Shown here in pieces: positions 41,129 through 51,258 of a stretch of 64,000 nt of DNA. The translations under genes were made by a program, and so were the position numbers. This DNA comes from Azonexus fungiphilus (GTDB lineage: Bacteria > Pseudomonadota > Gammaproteobacteria > Burkholderiales > Rhodocyclaceae). The notes beneath the pieces were generated by a model. The model was not told where the DNA came from. It saw nothing but the letters and a program-made list of their open reading frames with translations, and ran no database searches. Numbering within the stretch: the stretch's first letter is position 1; the number at the start of each line of letters is the position of its first letter. The stretch lies in assembly GCF_003634965.1 (NCBI RefSeq), contig NZ_RBXP01000003.1:1-64000 (forward strand), in the 5' to 3' direction.

Positions 41129-42600
41129 TGGAATGGGTCATCGCCAACATGGCGCCGTTGATGTTCGGCGCCCTCGTCCTCTTCCTGCTGTTCGGCTACC
41201 CGGTCGCCTTCGCGCTGGCGGCCAACGGCATCCTCTTCGGCCTGATCGGCATCGAACTCGGCCTGCTCCAGCCGGCGCTGTTCCAGGCGCTGCCTGAGCG
41301 CATCTTCGGCATCATGGCCAACGACACGCTGCTGGCCATTCCCTTCTTCACCTTCATGGGGCTGATCCTGGAGCGATCAGGGATGGCCGAGGACCTCCTC
41401 GACACGATCGGCCAGCTGTTCGGCCCGATCCGCGGCGGTCTAGCCTTCGCGGTCATCTTCGTCGGCGCACTGCTCGCCGCGACGACCGGTGTCGTCGCCG
41501 CCTCGGTGATCTCGATGGGCCTGATCTCGCTGCCGATCATGCTCCGCTACGGCTACGACAAGCGCCTGGCAACCGGCGTCATCGCCGCCTCCGGCACGCT
41601 CGCCCAGATCATCCCGCCGTCGCTGGTACTGATCATCATGGCCGACCAGCTCGGCCGTTCGGTTGGCGACATGTACGAAGGCGCGATGGTCCCCGGCCTG
41701 GTCCTGACGGGCCTCTACGTCGGCTATGTTGTCCTGATCACCATCATCAAGCCGTCCGCCGCCCCGGCCCTGCCGCCGGAAGCCCGGACGCTGCGCGGCA
41801 GCAAGCTGCTGCTGCGCGTGCTGACCGCCCTGGTACCGCCGCTGGTTCTGATCTTCCTCGTCCTCGGCACGATCTTCCTCGGCATCGCGACGCCGACCGA
41901 AGGCGGCGCCATGGGTGCCGCCGGCGCCCTGATCCTGGCCGTCAGCCGCAAACGCCTGACCTGGCAGCTGACCCGCCAGGCGATGGAAACCACCGGCAAG
42001 CTCTCGGCTTTCGTGATCTTCATCCTGGTTGGCTCGACCGTCTTCGGCCTGACCTTCCGTGCCGTCGATGGCGACCTCTGGGTCGAGCACCTGCTGCTGT
42101 CGCTGCCCGGCGGCGAAATCGGCTTCCTGGTCGTGGTCAACATCATGGTCTTCCTGCTGGCCTTCTTCCTTGATTTCTTCGAACTGGCCTTCATCATCGT
42201 ACCGCTGCTCGCCCCGGTCGCCGACAAGCTCGGCATCGACCTGGTCTGGTTCGGCGTGCTGCTCGCGGTCAACATGCAGACCTCGTTCATGCATCCGCCG
42301 TTCGGCTTCGCGCTGTTCTACCTGCGCTCGGTGGCACCGCCGGCGATCAAGACGACCGACATCTACTGGGGTGCGATTCCTTTCGTCTGCATCCAGCTGA
42401 TCATGGTCGCGCTGATCATCACCTTCCCCAACCTCGTCAGCTACGGCGACGAGCACCAGAAGGAACTGCAGCGCATGGAACGCGACGGCACCGCGCCGCC
42501 GCCGGCCGGCCTCGACACGCTGATCCCGCAAGGGACAGACGACGAACAATCCTCCGACAACGCCGACCTGCTCAAGGGACTGCAGGGCGACGCCAAGTAA
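41128..42600 (+). CDS. TRAP transporter large permease (DctM type)
   Basis: 490 residues, about 12-13 membrane spans, an elevator-type carrier of the IT superfamily. The family motif GxxxRSG-like LERSGMAEDLLDTIG and ATPTEGGAMGAAGALILA are visible. The C-terminal 50 residues are an acidic cytoplasmic tail. It forms the membrane unit with DctQ; the binding protein gene is convergent downstream. Confidence 0.94.
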   Translation: MEWVIANMAPLMFGALVLFLLFGYPVAFALAANGILFGLIGIELGLLQPALFQALPERIFGIMANDTLLAIPFFTFMGLILERSGMAEDLLDTIGQLFGPIRGGLAFAVIFVGALLAATTGVVAASVISMGLISLPIMLRYGYDKRLATGVIAASGTLAQIIPPSLVLIIMADQLGRSVGDMYEGAMVPGLVLTGLYVGYVVLITIIKPSAAPALPPEARTLRGSKLLLRVLTALVPPLVLIFLVLGTIFLGIATPTEGGAMGAAGALILAVSRKRLTWQLTRQAMETTGKLSAFVIFILVGSTVFGLTFRAVDGDLWVEHLLLSLPGGEIGFLVVVNIMVFLLAFFLDFFELAFIIVPLLAPVADKLGIDLVWFGVLLAVNMQTSFMHPPFGFALFYLRSVAPPAIKTTDIYWGAIPFVCIQLIMVALIITFPNLVSYGDEHQKELQRMERDGTAPPPAGLDTLIPQGTDDEQSSDNADLLKGLQGDAK

Positions 42601-42624
42601 GAAGAGGGCAAGCTCGACCTTTCA

Positions 42625-42649
42625 GGGGCCGCATCAGCGGCCCCTTTTT
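42625..42649 (+). terminator. dctQM terminator
   Basis: 8-bp stem (42625-42632 with 42637-42644), ATCA loop, five T, 24 bp after the dctM stop. The rest of 42650-42797 holds nothing I recognise. Confidence 0.85.
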
Positions 42650-42797
42650 CATGCCCGCACCTTTTCAGCTGCTTCACGAGCACGGCATCCGAACGGGAAT
42701 TCAGCGGCCTGCCGCAAGCCCTCCTGGCCGAGGCAAGACAAGCCCAGTGTGCTGACGAGCGGCGACTGCCAAGCAGCCCCCTGAGCGGCCGGCAAAG

Positions 42798-42828
42798 AAA
42801 AAGCCTGCCATCTCTCGATGGCAGGCTT
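42798..42828 (-). terminator. Terminator of the TRAP binding-protein gene
   Basis: 12-bp perfect stem (42801-42812 with 42817-42828), 4-nt loop; the minus strand continues TTTTTCTTT. Confidence 0.85.
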
Positions 42829-42873
42829 GCGGAGACTTCGCCAGCGCCGCCGAAGCGGCACCAGTAGCGGGTC

Positions 42874-43962
42874 TTACTTGCGCGACTGCAGGAAGCGGTC
42901 CATGCGCATTTCGGCGACACTGAACCAGGCATTCTGGGTCTTGCGATACTTTTCCCACTCGGTGTAGATCTTCTTGAACGCCGGGTTCTTGCCGGATTCG
43001 TCGGCGTAGACCTGCTGCGTCGCCTGGTAGGCGGCATTGAGGATCTCGTCGGAGAAGGCCTGCAGCTTGACACCATTGCGCAGCAGGCTGGACAGCGCGA
43101 TCGGGTTCTTGTGATCGTACTCGGCCATCATCGTCACGTTGGCTTCGTAGGCAGCCGCCTGGAAAGCCGCCTGGTATTCCTTCGGCAGCTTGTCCCATTC
43201 CTTCTTGTTGACGAAAAAGTGAATGGCCGGGCCCGATTCCCAGAAACCCGGGTAGTAGTAGTTCTTGGCAACCTTGTAGAAGCCGAGCTTCTCGTCGTCG
43301 TAAGGACCAACCCATTCGGCGGCATCGATGGTGCCCTTTTCCAGCGCCGGGTAGATGTCGCCACCGGCGATCTGCTGCGGGACCACGCCGAGTTCGGCGA
43401 AGACGGTACCGCCGAGGCCGGCGATCCGCATCTTGACGCCCTTGAGGTCGGCCACGGTCTTGACTTCCTTGCGCCACCAACCGCCCATCTGGGTACCGGT
43501 ATTGCCGCCGGCGAAGGAGACGACGTTGTAGTTGGCGTAGAAGTCGTCGAGCAGCTTCTGGCCGCCGCCGTAGTAGATCCAGGCGTTCTGCTGGCGGGCG
43601 TTCATGCCGAACGGCACCGAGGTACCGAAGCCGAAGGTCTTGTCCTTGCCGACATAGTAGTAGGAGCAGGTGTGGCAGACTTCGACGGTGCCCTGCTGGA
43701 CGGCGTCGAGCGCCTGCAGGCCGGGAACGATTTCGCCGCCCGGGAAGACGCGGATGTCGAACTTGCCGCCGGTCATTTCGCGCAGGCGGTTGGCCAGCAC
43801 GTCGGCGCCGCCGTAGATGGTGTCAAGGCTCTTCGGGAAGCTCGAGGTCAGGCGCCACTTGATGTTCGGCAGCGACTGGGCGATCGCCGGGGCGGCGACG
43901 GCGGTGGCGGCACCGGCGACAGCGCCGACCGAGGCTTTCTTCAGGAAATCACGACGTTGCAT
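42874..43962 (-). CDS. TRAP transporter substrate-binding protein with Tat signal
   Basis: 362 residues. The N-terminus MQRRDFLKKASVGAVAGAA is a twin-arginine signal (RRDFLKK), as in the TakP-like branch that binds alpha-keto acids. The mature part has the DctP fold, including VKMRIAGLGGTVFAELG and the arginine-bearing strand of ligand binding. The start is at residue 10 of a longer open frame. It is convergent with its permease genes rather than in one operon. Confidence 0.92.
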   Translation of the reverse strand: MQRRDFLKKASVGAVAGAATAVAAPAIAQSLPNIKWRLTSSFPKSLDTIYGGADVLANRLREMTGGKFDIRVFPGGEIVPGLQALDAVQQGTVEVCHTCSYYYVGKDKTFGFGTSVPFGMNARQQNAWIYYGGGQKLLDDFYANYNVVSFAGGNTGTQMGGWWRKEVKTVADLKGVKMRIAGLGGTVFAELGVVPQQIAGGDIYPALEKGTIDAAEWVGPYDDEKLGFYKVAKNYYYPGFWESGPAIHFFVNKKEWDKLPKEYQAAFQAAAYEANVTMMAEYDHKNPIALSSLLRNGVKLQAFSDEILNAAYQATQQVYADESGKNPAFKKIYTEWEKYRKTQNAWFSVAEMRMDRFLQSRK

Positions 43963-44059
43963 ATTGTCTCCTTTGGGGTTGTAGGGCACGTCAGAAATGT
44001 AGCCATTTCATTGTAATCAAAGACACCACCTTGGCGAGTAGTGGAAACCCTAACCCGCG

Positions 44060-45403
44060 CTACTCGCCGGCGATCGTCATCCGGTCGATCAGGATCGAGC
44101 CGCTTTGCTTGCTGCCGCGGACGAGCACATCGTTGCCGACGGCGACGATGCCGGCGAACATCTGGCGGAGATTGCCGGCGATGGTGATTTCCTCGACCGG
44201 ATGCACGATCCGGCCGTTCTCGACCCAGTAGCCGGCGGCTCCGCGCGAATAGTCGCCGGTGACGTAGTTGATGCCGTGACCGAGCACCTCGGTCAGCAGC
44301 AGGCCGCGGTCCATGCGCGCGAGCAGGCCGTCGCGGTCGAGCGTACCGGGCTCGATGATCAGGTTGTGGCTGCCGCCGGCGTTGGCAGTGGTCTGCATGC
44401 CGAGCTTGCGCGCCGTGTAGGTGGACAGGAAGTAGCGCTGCAGGATGCCGTCGGTGACCACCTCGCTGTCGCGGGTGGCGACACCGTCGCTGTCGAACGA
44501 GGCGCTGCCGAGCCCGCAGCGGATGTGCGGGCGTTCGCCGATGCGCACGAAGTCGGGCATGATCCGCTTGCCGAGATGGTCGATCAGGAAGCTGGCCTTG
44601 CGGTACAGGGCACCGCCGCTGGCCGCGTGCACCAGGCTGCCGAGCAGGCCGGCAGCAAGCGGCGCCTCGAACAACACCGGGTATTCGCCGGTCTTGATCC
44701 GCCGGCCGCCGAGACGGGCCGCGGCGCGTTCGGCGGCAATGCGGCCGACGCTTTCCGGCGATGCCAGGCGGCTGCCGTCGCGGTGCGTGGTGTACCAGTC
44801 GTCGCGCTGCATCTGGTCGCGCTCGCCGGCGATCACCGACGCCGAAATGTAGTGGCGCGAGGTCGGATAGCCGCCCATGAAACCGAGGCTGTTGGCCGAC
44901 ACGAAATGCGCCTGCTGGGTGGACACCGTCGCCCCCTCGGAATTGTCGATCAACGGGCTGGCGTCGAAAGCCGCCTGCTCGCAGCGACGGGCGATCTCGA
45001 TCGAGGCTTCGACGGTCAACGGCCACGGATGGTACAAATCCAGGTCCGGACAATCGCGCGCCATCAACGCCGCCTCGGCCAGCCCGGCGCAATCGTCCTC
45101 GGCGGTGAAGCGGGCAATGTTGAGTGCCGCCTCGACCGTCTCACGCAGGGCCTGCGCCGAGAAATCCGAGGTGCTCGCGTAACCCTTGCGCTGACCGGCA
45201 TAGACGGTGATGCCGATGCCCTTGTCGCGATTGAACTCGATCGTCTCGACCTCGTCGCAACGCACCGTCACCGATTGTCCGAAGCCTTCCGAGACATCGA
45301 CCTCACAGGCACTGGCGCCGAGCTTGCGGGCATGTTTCAGGACATCCTCGGCCAGCTGCTGGAGGGCGGGGAAAGCATGGGAAAAAGCAGCGGTCTCGGG
45401 CAT
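44060..45403 (-). CDS. pmbA: Metalloprotease regulator/partner PmbA (TldE)
   Basis: 447 residues of the PmbA/TldE family, the subunit that with TldD processes peptides such as microcin B17 precursor and CcdA. It lacks the HExxxH site of TldD, as expected. Segments GHGINYVTGDYSRGAAGYWVE and LIIEPGT are typical. TldD is not nearby. It is divergent from darP. Confidence 0.94.
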   Translation of the reverse strand: MPETAAFSHAFPALQQLAEDVLKHARKLGASACEVDVSEGFGQSVTVRCDEVETIEFNRDKGIGITVYAGQRKGYASTSDFSAQALRETVEAALNIARFTAEDDCAGLAEAALMARDCPDLDLYHPWPLTVEASIEIARRCEQAAFDASPLIDNSEGATVSTQQAHFVSANSLGFMGGYPTSRHYISASVIAGERDQMQRDDWYTTHRDGSRLASPESVGRIAAERAAARLGGRRIKTGEYPVLFEAPLAAGLLGSLVHAASGGALYRKASFLIDHLGKRIMPDFVRIGERPHIRCGLGSASFDSDGVATRDSEVVTDGILQRYFLSTYTARKLGMQTTANAGGSHNLIIEPGTLDRDGLLARMDRGLLLTEVLGHGINYVTGDYSRGAAGYWVENGRIVHPVEEITIAGNLRQMFAGIVAVGNDVLVRGSKQSGSILIDRMTIAGE

Positions 45404-45472
45404 GGGAACGGCGTCGTTTCAGGGAAAAGTCGCTATCATAGCAGCCCGCCAATGCCGTACCGGATGCCCGCC

Positions 45473-46009
45473 ATGCAAGACGAAGATTTCGCCGAAGACC
45501 ATACCCGACCTTCCAAGACCAAGCAGAAGGAGGCGATGCACGCGCTGCGCGACCTCGGGGCCGAACTCGTCGAACTGCCGGTCAGCCAGCTCAAGCGCAT
45601 CGACCTGCCGGAAGAACTGCTGGCGGCCGTGCGCGACTGCCAGAAGATCACCGCCCACGGCGCCCGCCGCCGCCAGCTGCAGTACATCGGCAAGCTGATG
45701 CGCAGCGTCGACGAGGAACCGATCCGCGCCGGCCTGGCGCTGCTGCGCGGCGAATCGGCGGCGGAAGTGGCACGCATCCACCGCCTCGAGCGTTTCCGCA
45801 CGCGCCTGCTCGAGGACGAGAACACGCTCACCGAGATCGGCAACCAGTGGCCCGGCGTCGACCTGCAGTATCTCCGCCAGCTGCGCCGCAATGCGCTCAA
45901 GGAGCAGGAGCAGAACAAGCCGCCGAAGAGCTACCGGGCCATCTTCCAGTTCCTCAAGGAACTCGACGGTACGCCGACGGCGACGGAGGCGACGCATGAC
46001 GACGAATGA
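45473..46009 (+). CDS. darP: Ribosome-associated protein DarP (YjgA, DUF615)
   Basis: 178 residues, helical and highly charged, with SKTKQKEAMHALRDLGAELVELP and a conserved central block up to QLRRNALKEQEQNKPPKS. It is a late assembly factor of the 50S subunit. It begins after the divergent pmbA start and is commonly paired with pmbA. Its last 14 bp overlap mog. Confidence 0.93.
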   Translation: MQDEDFAEDHTRPSKTKQKEAMHALRDLGAELVELPVSQLKRIDLPEELLAAVRDCQKITAHGARRRQLQYIGKLMRSVDEEPIRAGLALLRGESAAEVARIHRLERFRTRLLEDENTLTEIGNQWPGVDLQYLRQLRRNALKEQEQNKPPKSYRAIFQFLKELDGTPTATEATHDDE

Positions 46010-46586
46010 ACCCCTGCGCATCGGCCTGGTCTCGATCAGCGATCGCGCGTCGACCGGCGTCTACGCCGACCAGGGCATTCCTGCCTTGCAGACCTGGCTC
46101 GGCTCGGCGCTGACCAGCCCCTGGCAGGCCGCGACGCGGTTGATTGCCGACGACCGCGAGAGCATTGAAAAAACGCTGATCGAACTGGTCGACCGTGAAC
46201 GTTGTCACCTGGTCCTGACCACCGGCGGCACCGGCCCGGCGCCGCGCGACGTCACGCCGGAAGCGACGCTGGCCGTGGCCGACAAGGAAATGCCCGGCTT
46301 CGGCGAGGAAATGCGGCGGATCAGCCTGAACTTCGTGCCGACCGCGATCCTCTCGCGCCAGGTCGCAGTGATCCGCAAGCAGGCGCTGATCATCAACCTG
46401 CCCGGCCAGCCGAAATCGATTCGCGAGACCCTCGAGGGCGTCCGCAACGCCGACGGCGACGTCGTGCACGTCGGCATCTTCGCCGCCGTACCCTACTGCA
46501 TCGACCTGATCGGCGGCCCCTACGCCGAAACCGATCCGGCGGTGGTCAAGGCCTTCCGGCCGAAATCGGCGCAGCGCCCGAACTAG
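45996..46586 (+). CDS. mog: Molybdopterin adenylyltransferase
   Basis: 196 residues of the MoaB/Mog fold: LVLTTGGTGPAPRDVTPEA is the MPT-binding motif and NLPGQPKSIRETL is Mog-like. It adenylates molybdopterin before molybdate insertion. The ATG lies 14 bp inside darP, so it is translationally coupled. Confidence 0.92.
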   Translation: MTTNEPLRIGLVSISDRASTGVYADQGIPALQTWLGSALTSPWQAATRLIADDRESIEKTLIELVDRERCHLVLTTGGTGPAPRDVTPEATLAVADKEMPGFGEEMRRISLNFVPTAILSRQVAVIRKQALIINLPGQPKSIRETLEGVRNADGDVVHVGIFAAVPYCIDLIGGPYAETDPAVVKAFRPKSAQRPN

Positions 46587-46589
46587 GCT

Positions 46590-48131
46590 TCAGGCGGCGC
46601 CGACGATGCGGTAGCGGGCGAACTCGTAGTCGCTGGTCTGCTCGACGACGAGCAGGGGCTCGAGGACGACGCGGCGGCCGTCGAGCATGGTCTCGAAGGA
46701 TTCGCGCGGATCGAAGGTATAGGGCGGCAGGACCACGCGCAGCTCGCCCGGCGCATTGCCTTCGCGCAACAGCAACGACGGCACGCCGGCGACGGCGGCG
46801 TAACTCGACGCCATCTTCGGCTTGAGCTCCGCCGCCTCGACGACGCGGGCCAGCGTTTCGATGCCGACCCGGGCCTCGTCCGCGGCCTGCCGGTGGTAGC
46901 GGCGGACGCAGCCGAGCAGCCAGTTCTCGCCGCCCTCGGGCTGCAGCGCCAGCAGCGCGCCGACCTTCAGCCACTCGCCCGGAATGCTGTTGAGCAGCGC
47001 CCCGAAACCGCCGCGGCTGACATTCTCGACGACCCAGCTTTCGATCTGGAGGCCGGCCGGGCGGCCGCCGAATTCACCGGAAAAGACGACGAAGGCATTG
47101 ACCAGGCCGCTGAGCACCGACATCCGGTGCTTGACCCGATGCCGATCGTGCCGGCGCTGTGGCGGGATCGGCGCCAGATAGGCGCAGAGGTGGCGCAACA
47201 CCGGGATCAGCGCCTTCGCCAGATACTGGCCACCGAGCATGATTTCGGCCGGCAGGTCGCCGCCCTGCTCAAGCGTCTGCAGCACCGCCTGCATGCCGCC
47301 GTGCGCCGCGCCCGGCTTGAAGAAACGCAGGTTCGGCGTCGCCTGCGCGGGCATTCGCGCCAGCCGCAGCGGCGGCTGCGCCAGGCTCAGGTCAACCCAG
47401 TACACGCAGTCGTGCTCGGCGGTCGCCGGAAACTCGAACTGACCGAGGAAATGGGCGATGAAACGCTCGGCCAGTTCGATCTCGAGGGGCAGCAGGCTGT
47501 CCATCGACGCCGCCTGGAAAACCATCGCCCGCCGGTATTCGCTGAGCGTCGAACTGCTGCCGGCCGCGCCGAGCTGCAGCGCACGCGTCGCCACACCGGC
47601 CTCCTCGGCAACCCGCAGGACCCGTCCGAGACGCTGCCAGAGCTCGCCCGGTGTCGGCCCGTAATGGAACTGCTCCCACTTCAGCTGGGCACGCAACGCC
47701 GCCGCCAGCCGGGTGCACAGCGCCGGCAGCGAGTGCTTGGTGAATTCGGGCGTCAGGCCACGGGCCAGCAAGGCGTCGAGCGTCTGCTCATAGACGCTGG
47801 CGAGCAGTGCCCAGAAACCGCCATTGATCGACCACAGGCGCTTTTCCTCGGCCTTCGACAGCCGGATGGTGTGCAGGTACTCGCGGGCCAGCCGGCGCAG
47901 GTGCGGCGCCGCCGCGTCCTCGAGCTGACGCGCGGCCTCGAAGCGACGTTCGGCCGGAAAATCGGCCGCCGCCTGCAGCGACTCGAGCCAGCCTCCGATT
48001 TCGTCGAGCGCCTTGAAGGCATTGTCCTTCGGCAGCTCGCTGACGATCTGGTGCAACTCGCGCGAGTCGGCCAGCGGATGCCCGTTGCGCTTGTCGAACA
48101 GCCCGCCCAGGTTAGCCATCTTGTTGAGCAA
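46590..48131 (-). CDS. Large PilZ-domain-like protein of unknown function
   Basis: 513 residues, no signal or span. An all-helical N-terminal two thirds (about 1-330) is followed by PilZ-like sequence: the RxxxR-like RHDRHRVKHR at about 349-360 and ENVSRGGFGALL (the D/NxSxxG motif), then a beta-barrel end. PilZ domains usually bind c-di-GMP. The TTG start at 48131 has GGAG six bases upstream; the ATG at 48119 is possible. Family members are found next to darP/mog or thyA in this group; role unknown. Confidence 0.68.
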   Translation of the reverse strand: MLNKMANLGGLFDKRNGHPLADSRELHQIVSELPKDNAFKALDEIGGWLESLQAAADFPAERRFEAARQLEDAAAPHLRRLAREYLHTIRLSKAEEKRLWSINGGFWALLASVYEQTLDALLARGLTPEFTKHSLPALCTRLAAALRAQLKWEQFHYGPTPGELWQRLGRVLRVAEEAGVATRALQLGAAGSSSTLSEYRRAMVFQAASMDSLLPLEIELAERFIAHFLGQFEFPATAEHDCVYWVDLSLAQPPLRLARMPAQATPNLRFFKPGAAHGGMQAVLQTLEQGGDLPAEIMLGGQYLAKALIPVLRHLCAYLAPIPPQRRHDRHRVKHRMSVLSGLVNAFVVFSGEFGGRPAGLQIESWVVENVSRGGFGALLNSIPGEWLKVGALLALQPEGGENWLLGCVRRYHRQAADEARVGIETLARVVEAAELKPKMASSYAAVAGVPSLLLREGNAPGELRVVLPPYTFDPRESFETMLDGRRVVLEPLLVVEQTSDYEFARYRIVGAA

Positions 48132-48275
48132 GTCCTTCTCCCCCGGATCATTTCGTCGCCCGCCGCCCGCGCGACGGCAGACAAGCATTCTAATCCAATC
48201 GACATGGGCAGCGGCAACCGCCTGCCGGCCTTGGGTTAGAATGCCGCCATCCTCATCCTTCGACAAAGCCTCGCG

Positions 48276-49070
48276 ATGCAGCAATACCTCGACCTGATGC
48301 GCCACGTCCTCGAACACGGCCAGGACAAGTCCGACCGCACCGGTACCGGCACCCGCTCGGTGTTCGGCTGGCAAATGCGTTTCGACCTGGGCCAGGGCTT
48401 TCCGGCGCTGACCACGAAGAAGCTGCACCTCAAGTCGATCATCCACGAACTGCTGTGGTTCCTCCAGGGGGACACCAACATCGCCTATCTCAAGGAACAC
48501 GGCGTCCGCATCTGGGACGAATGGGCCGACGCGAACGGCGACCTCGGCCCGGTGTACGGCAAGCAGTGGCGCCGCTGGCAGACGCCGGACGGCCGTCTGG
48601 TCGACCAGATCGCGCAACTGGTACACGGTCTCAAGCACAACCCCGACTCGCGCCGCCACATCGTCTCCGCCTGGAACCCCGGCGATGTCGACGCAATGGC
48701 CCTGCCGCCCTGCCACTGCCTGTTCCAGTTCTACGTCGCCGACGGCCGGCTGAGCTGCCAGCTCTACCAGCGCAGCGCCGACATCTTCCTCGGCGTGCCC
48801 TTCAACATCGCCAGCTACGCGCTGCTGACGATGATGCTGGCGCAGGTTTGCGGCTACCGCCCGGGCGACTTCGTGCACACCTTCGGCGACGCCCACCTCT
48901 ACGCCAACCACTTCGAACAGGCCAGGCTGCAGCTGGCGCGCGAGCCCCGGCCGCTGCCGACGATGTGGATCAATCCGACGGTCGACGACATCTTTTCGTT
49001 CAAATTCGAGGACTTCCGCCTCGACCACTACGACCCGCATCCGCACATCGCCGCGCCCGTCGCCGTCTGA
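48276..49070 (+). CDS. thyA: Thymidylate synthase
   Basis: 264 residues. Catalytic cysteine lies in [31 protein letters not shown] and [13 protein letters not shown] complete the family. It makes dTMP using methylene-tetrahydrofolate, giving dihydrofolate that FolA, encoded two genes on, recycles. Confidence 0.97.
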   Translation: MQQYLDLMRHVLEHGQDKSDRTGTGTRSVFGWQMRFDLGQGFPALTTKKLHLKSIIHELLWFLQGDTNIAYLKEHGVRIWDEWADANGDLGPVYGKQWRRWQTPDGRLVDQIAQLVHGLKHNPDSRRHIVSAWNPGDVDAMALPPCHCLFQFYVADGRLSCQLYQRSADIFLGVPFNIASYALLTMMLAQVCGYRPGDFVHTFGDAHLYANHFEQARLQLAREPRPLPTMWINPTVDDIFSFKFEDFRLDHYDPHPHIAAPVAV

Positions 49071-49081
49071 GGACTTCCATC

Positions 49082-50674
49082 ATGTTGAGCACGCTTCCCG
49101 CCTGGCAGGCGCTGTCGGACCACGCCGAAGCACTGCGCCCGACCCACCTGCGAGACCTGTTTGCCGCCGATCCGGCGCGCTTCGACAACTTCAGCCTGCG
49201 CCACGGCAAGCTGCTGCTCGACTTCTCGAAACAGCGGATCACCGGCGAAACCCTGCGCCTGCTGCGCGCGCTCGCCGAGGCGCGCGAACTCGACGCCTGG
49301 AAGGAAAGGCTGCAGCGCGGCGAGGCGATCAACCACACCGAGCACCGCGCCGTCCGTCACATGGACCTGCGCGCCGGCGACCAGGCCCCGGCCGAGGTCA
49401 GGAACGTGCTCTCGCGCATTGCCGCCTTCTGCGACGCGATCCACAGCGGGGTCTGGCGCGGCTACTCCGGCGAATGCATCACCCATGTCGTCAATCTCGG
49501 CATCGGCGGCTCCGACCTCGGCCCGCGCATGGTCGCCAAGGCGCTGTCGGCGCACCACCAGATCGACATCAAGGTCCATTTCGTCTCCAACCTCGACGGC
49601 GCCGACCTGGCCAGCAAGCTGGCCGACCTCAACCCGCGGACCACGCTCTTCGTCGTCGCCAGCAAGACCTTCTCGACGCTGGAAACCCTGACCAACGCCC
49701 GCACCGCCCGCGACTGGCTGCTCGCCGCCGCCGGCCAGACCAGCGGCGCAGTCGCCAAGCACTTCGTCGCCGCCTCGACCAACATCGCGGCGACGCGCGA
49801 ATTCGGCATCGCCGACGAGAACGTCTTCGAATTCTGGGACTGGGTTGGCGGCCGCTTCTCGCTATGGTCGGCAATCGGCCTGCCGGTCGCGCTGGCCATC
49901 GGCTACCGCAATTTCACCGAACTGCTGGCCGGGGCCAACAACCTCGACCGCCACTTCATCGAGGCGCCGGCCGAGCGCAACCTGCCGCTGACGCTGGCCT
50001 TGCTCAGCCTGTGGAACACCGATTTCCTGCGCGCCGCCAGCCACGGCATCTTCCCCTACAGCCAGTCGCTGTCGCTGCTGCCGCGCTACCTCCAGCAACT
50101 CGAGATGGAGAGCAACGGCAAGCTCTACGACCGCGACGGCGCACCGCTCGACGTGCCGACCTGCCCGATCATCTGGGGCGAAGCCGGAACCAACGGCCAG
50201 CACTCCTTCTTCCAGCTGCTGCACCAGGGCGGCCAGCCGATTCCCAGCGACTTCATCGCCCTCGGCAAGTCCGACTATCCGCTGCACGGCCACCACACCG
50301 CGCTGCTCGCCAACTGCCTGGCGCAGTCGGCCGCCCTCGCCTTCGGCCAGACCGCCGCCGAAGCCCGCGCCAGCGGCATCCCGGAACACCTGCTGCCGTA
50401 CCGCACCTTCCCCGGCAACCAGCCGTCGACGACGCTGGTCCTCGGCGAACTGACCCCCTACACCCTCGGCCAGATGATCGCCCTCTACGAGCACAAGGTG
50501 TTCTGCCTGAGCGTGCTCTGGGGTCTCAATGCCTTCGACCAGTGGGGCGTCGAACTGGGCAAGGTGCTGGCCAGCCGGCTGACCCCGGTGGTTCGCGGCG
50601 AAGCCGACGAGCACAGCCTGGACAGCTCGACTGCCGGGCTGATCACCCATCTGCGCCAATTCCGGATGTCCTGA
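49082..50674 (+). CDS. pgi: Glucose-6-phosphate isomerase
   Basis: 530 residues. Motifs NLGIGGSDLGPRMV, FVVASKTFSTLETLTNA and GTNGQHSFFQLLHQG are intact. It interconverts glucose 6-phosphate and fructose 6-phosphate. Its position between thyA and folA breaks the usual thyA-folA pair, 11 and 13 bp from its neighbours, so it shares their transcript. Confidence 0.96.
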   Translation: MLSTLPAWQALSDHAEALRPTHLRDLFAADPARFDNFSLRHGKLLLDFSKQRITGETLRLLRALAEARELDAWKERLQRGEAINHTEHRAVRHMDLRAGDQAPAEVRNVLSRIAAFCDAIHSGVWRGYSGECITHVVNLGIGGSDLGPRMVAKALSAHHQIDIKVHFVSNLDGADLASKLADLNPRTTLFVVASKTFSTLETLTNARTARDWLLAAAGQTSGAVAKHFVAASTNIAATREFGIADENVFEFWDWVGGRFSLWSAIGLPVALAIGYRNFTELLAGANNLDRHFIEAPAERNLPLTLALLSLWNTDFLRAASHGIFPYSQSLSLLPRYLQQLEMESNGKLYDRDGAPLDVPTCPIIWGEAGTNGQHSFFQLLHQGGQPIPSDFIALGKSDYPLHGHHTALLANCLAQSAALAFGQTAAEARASGIPEHLLPYRTFPGNQPSTTLVLGELTPYTLGQMIALYEHKVFCLSVLWGLNAFDQWGVELGKVLASRLTPVVRGEADEHSLDSSTAGLITHLRQFRMS

Positions 50675-50687
50675 AAGCCCCGCCCCC

Positions 50688-51227
50688 ATGACCGAACTCG
50701 TCCTCATCGCCGCGGTCGCCGAAAATCGTGCGATCGGCCGCGACAACCAGCTGCTCTGGCAGATTCCCGAAGACATGGCGCATTTCCGCCGGCTCACCGC
50801 CGGGCAGACGGTGATCATGGGCCGCAAGACCTGGGAATCGCTGCCACCGCGCTTCCGGCCGCTGCCCGGACGGCGCAACATCGTCGTCAGCCGGCAGGCC
50901 GCCTACCCGGCCCCGGGCGCCGAACTGGCCACCTCGCTGGAAGCCGCACTGGCGCTGGCAGCGAGCGATGCCACCGCCTTCGTCATCGGCGGCGAGCAGA
51001 TCTATCGCCAGGCGCTGGCGCTGGCGCAGCGCCTCGAGATCACCGAGGTCGCACTGCAGCCGGATGCCGACGCCTGGTTCCCGGAAATCGACGTCGCGCA
51101 ATGGCAGGAGAGCGCCCGCTCGACCCTGCCCGCCGACGGCGAGCGACCGGCCTGCGCCTTCGTCACCTATCGCCGCCGCGCCGGTTCCCAGGCCGGCACA
51201 TCCCAAGTAGACTGCCCCTCTGCCTGA
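50688..51227 (+). CDS. folA: Dihydrofolate reductase
   Basis: 179 residues. ENRAIGRDNQLLWQIPEDMAHFRRLT contains the substrate-binding acid, and VIMGRKTWESLP is the NADPH segment. The C-terminus (about 15 residues after YRRRAG) is longer than usual. It regenerates tetrahydrofolate after ThyA. Confidence 0.96.
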   Translation: MTELVLIAAVAENRAIGRDNQLLWQIPEDMAHFRRLTAGQTVIMGRKTWESLPPRFRPLPGRRNIVVSRQAAYPAPGAELATSLEAALALAASDATAFVIGGEQIYRQALALAQRLEITEVALQPDADAWFPEIDVAQWQESARSTLPADGERPACAFVTYRRRAGSQAGTSQVDCPSA

Positions 51228-51258
51228 TTTCCAACATCCTTCCTGACAGGAGAACCCC

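Noticed and set aside
44105..45472. Long plus-strand open frame upstream of and in frame with darP
   Set aside because: It is the antisense shadow of pmbA, rich in Ala/Gly/Arg/Asp without family character; darP begins at 45473.
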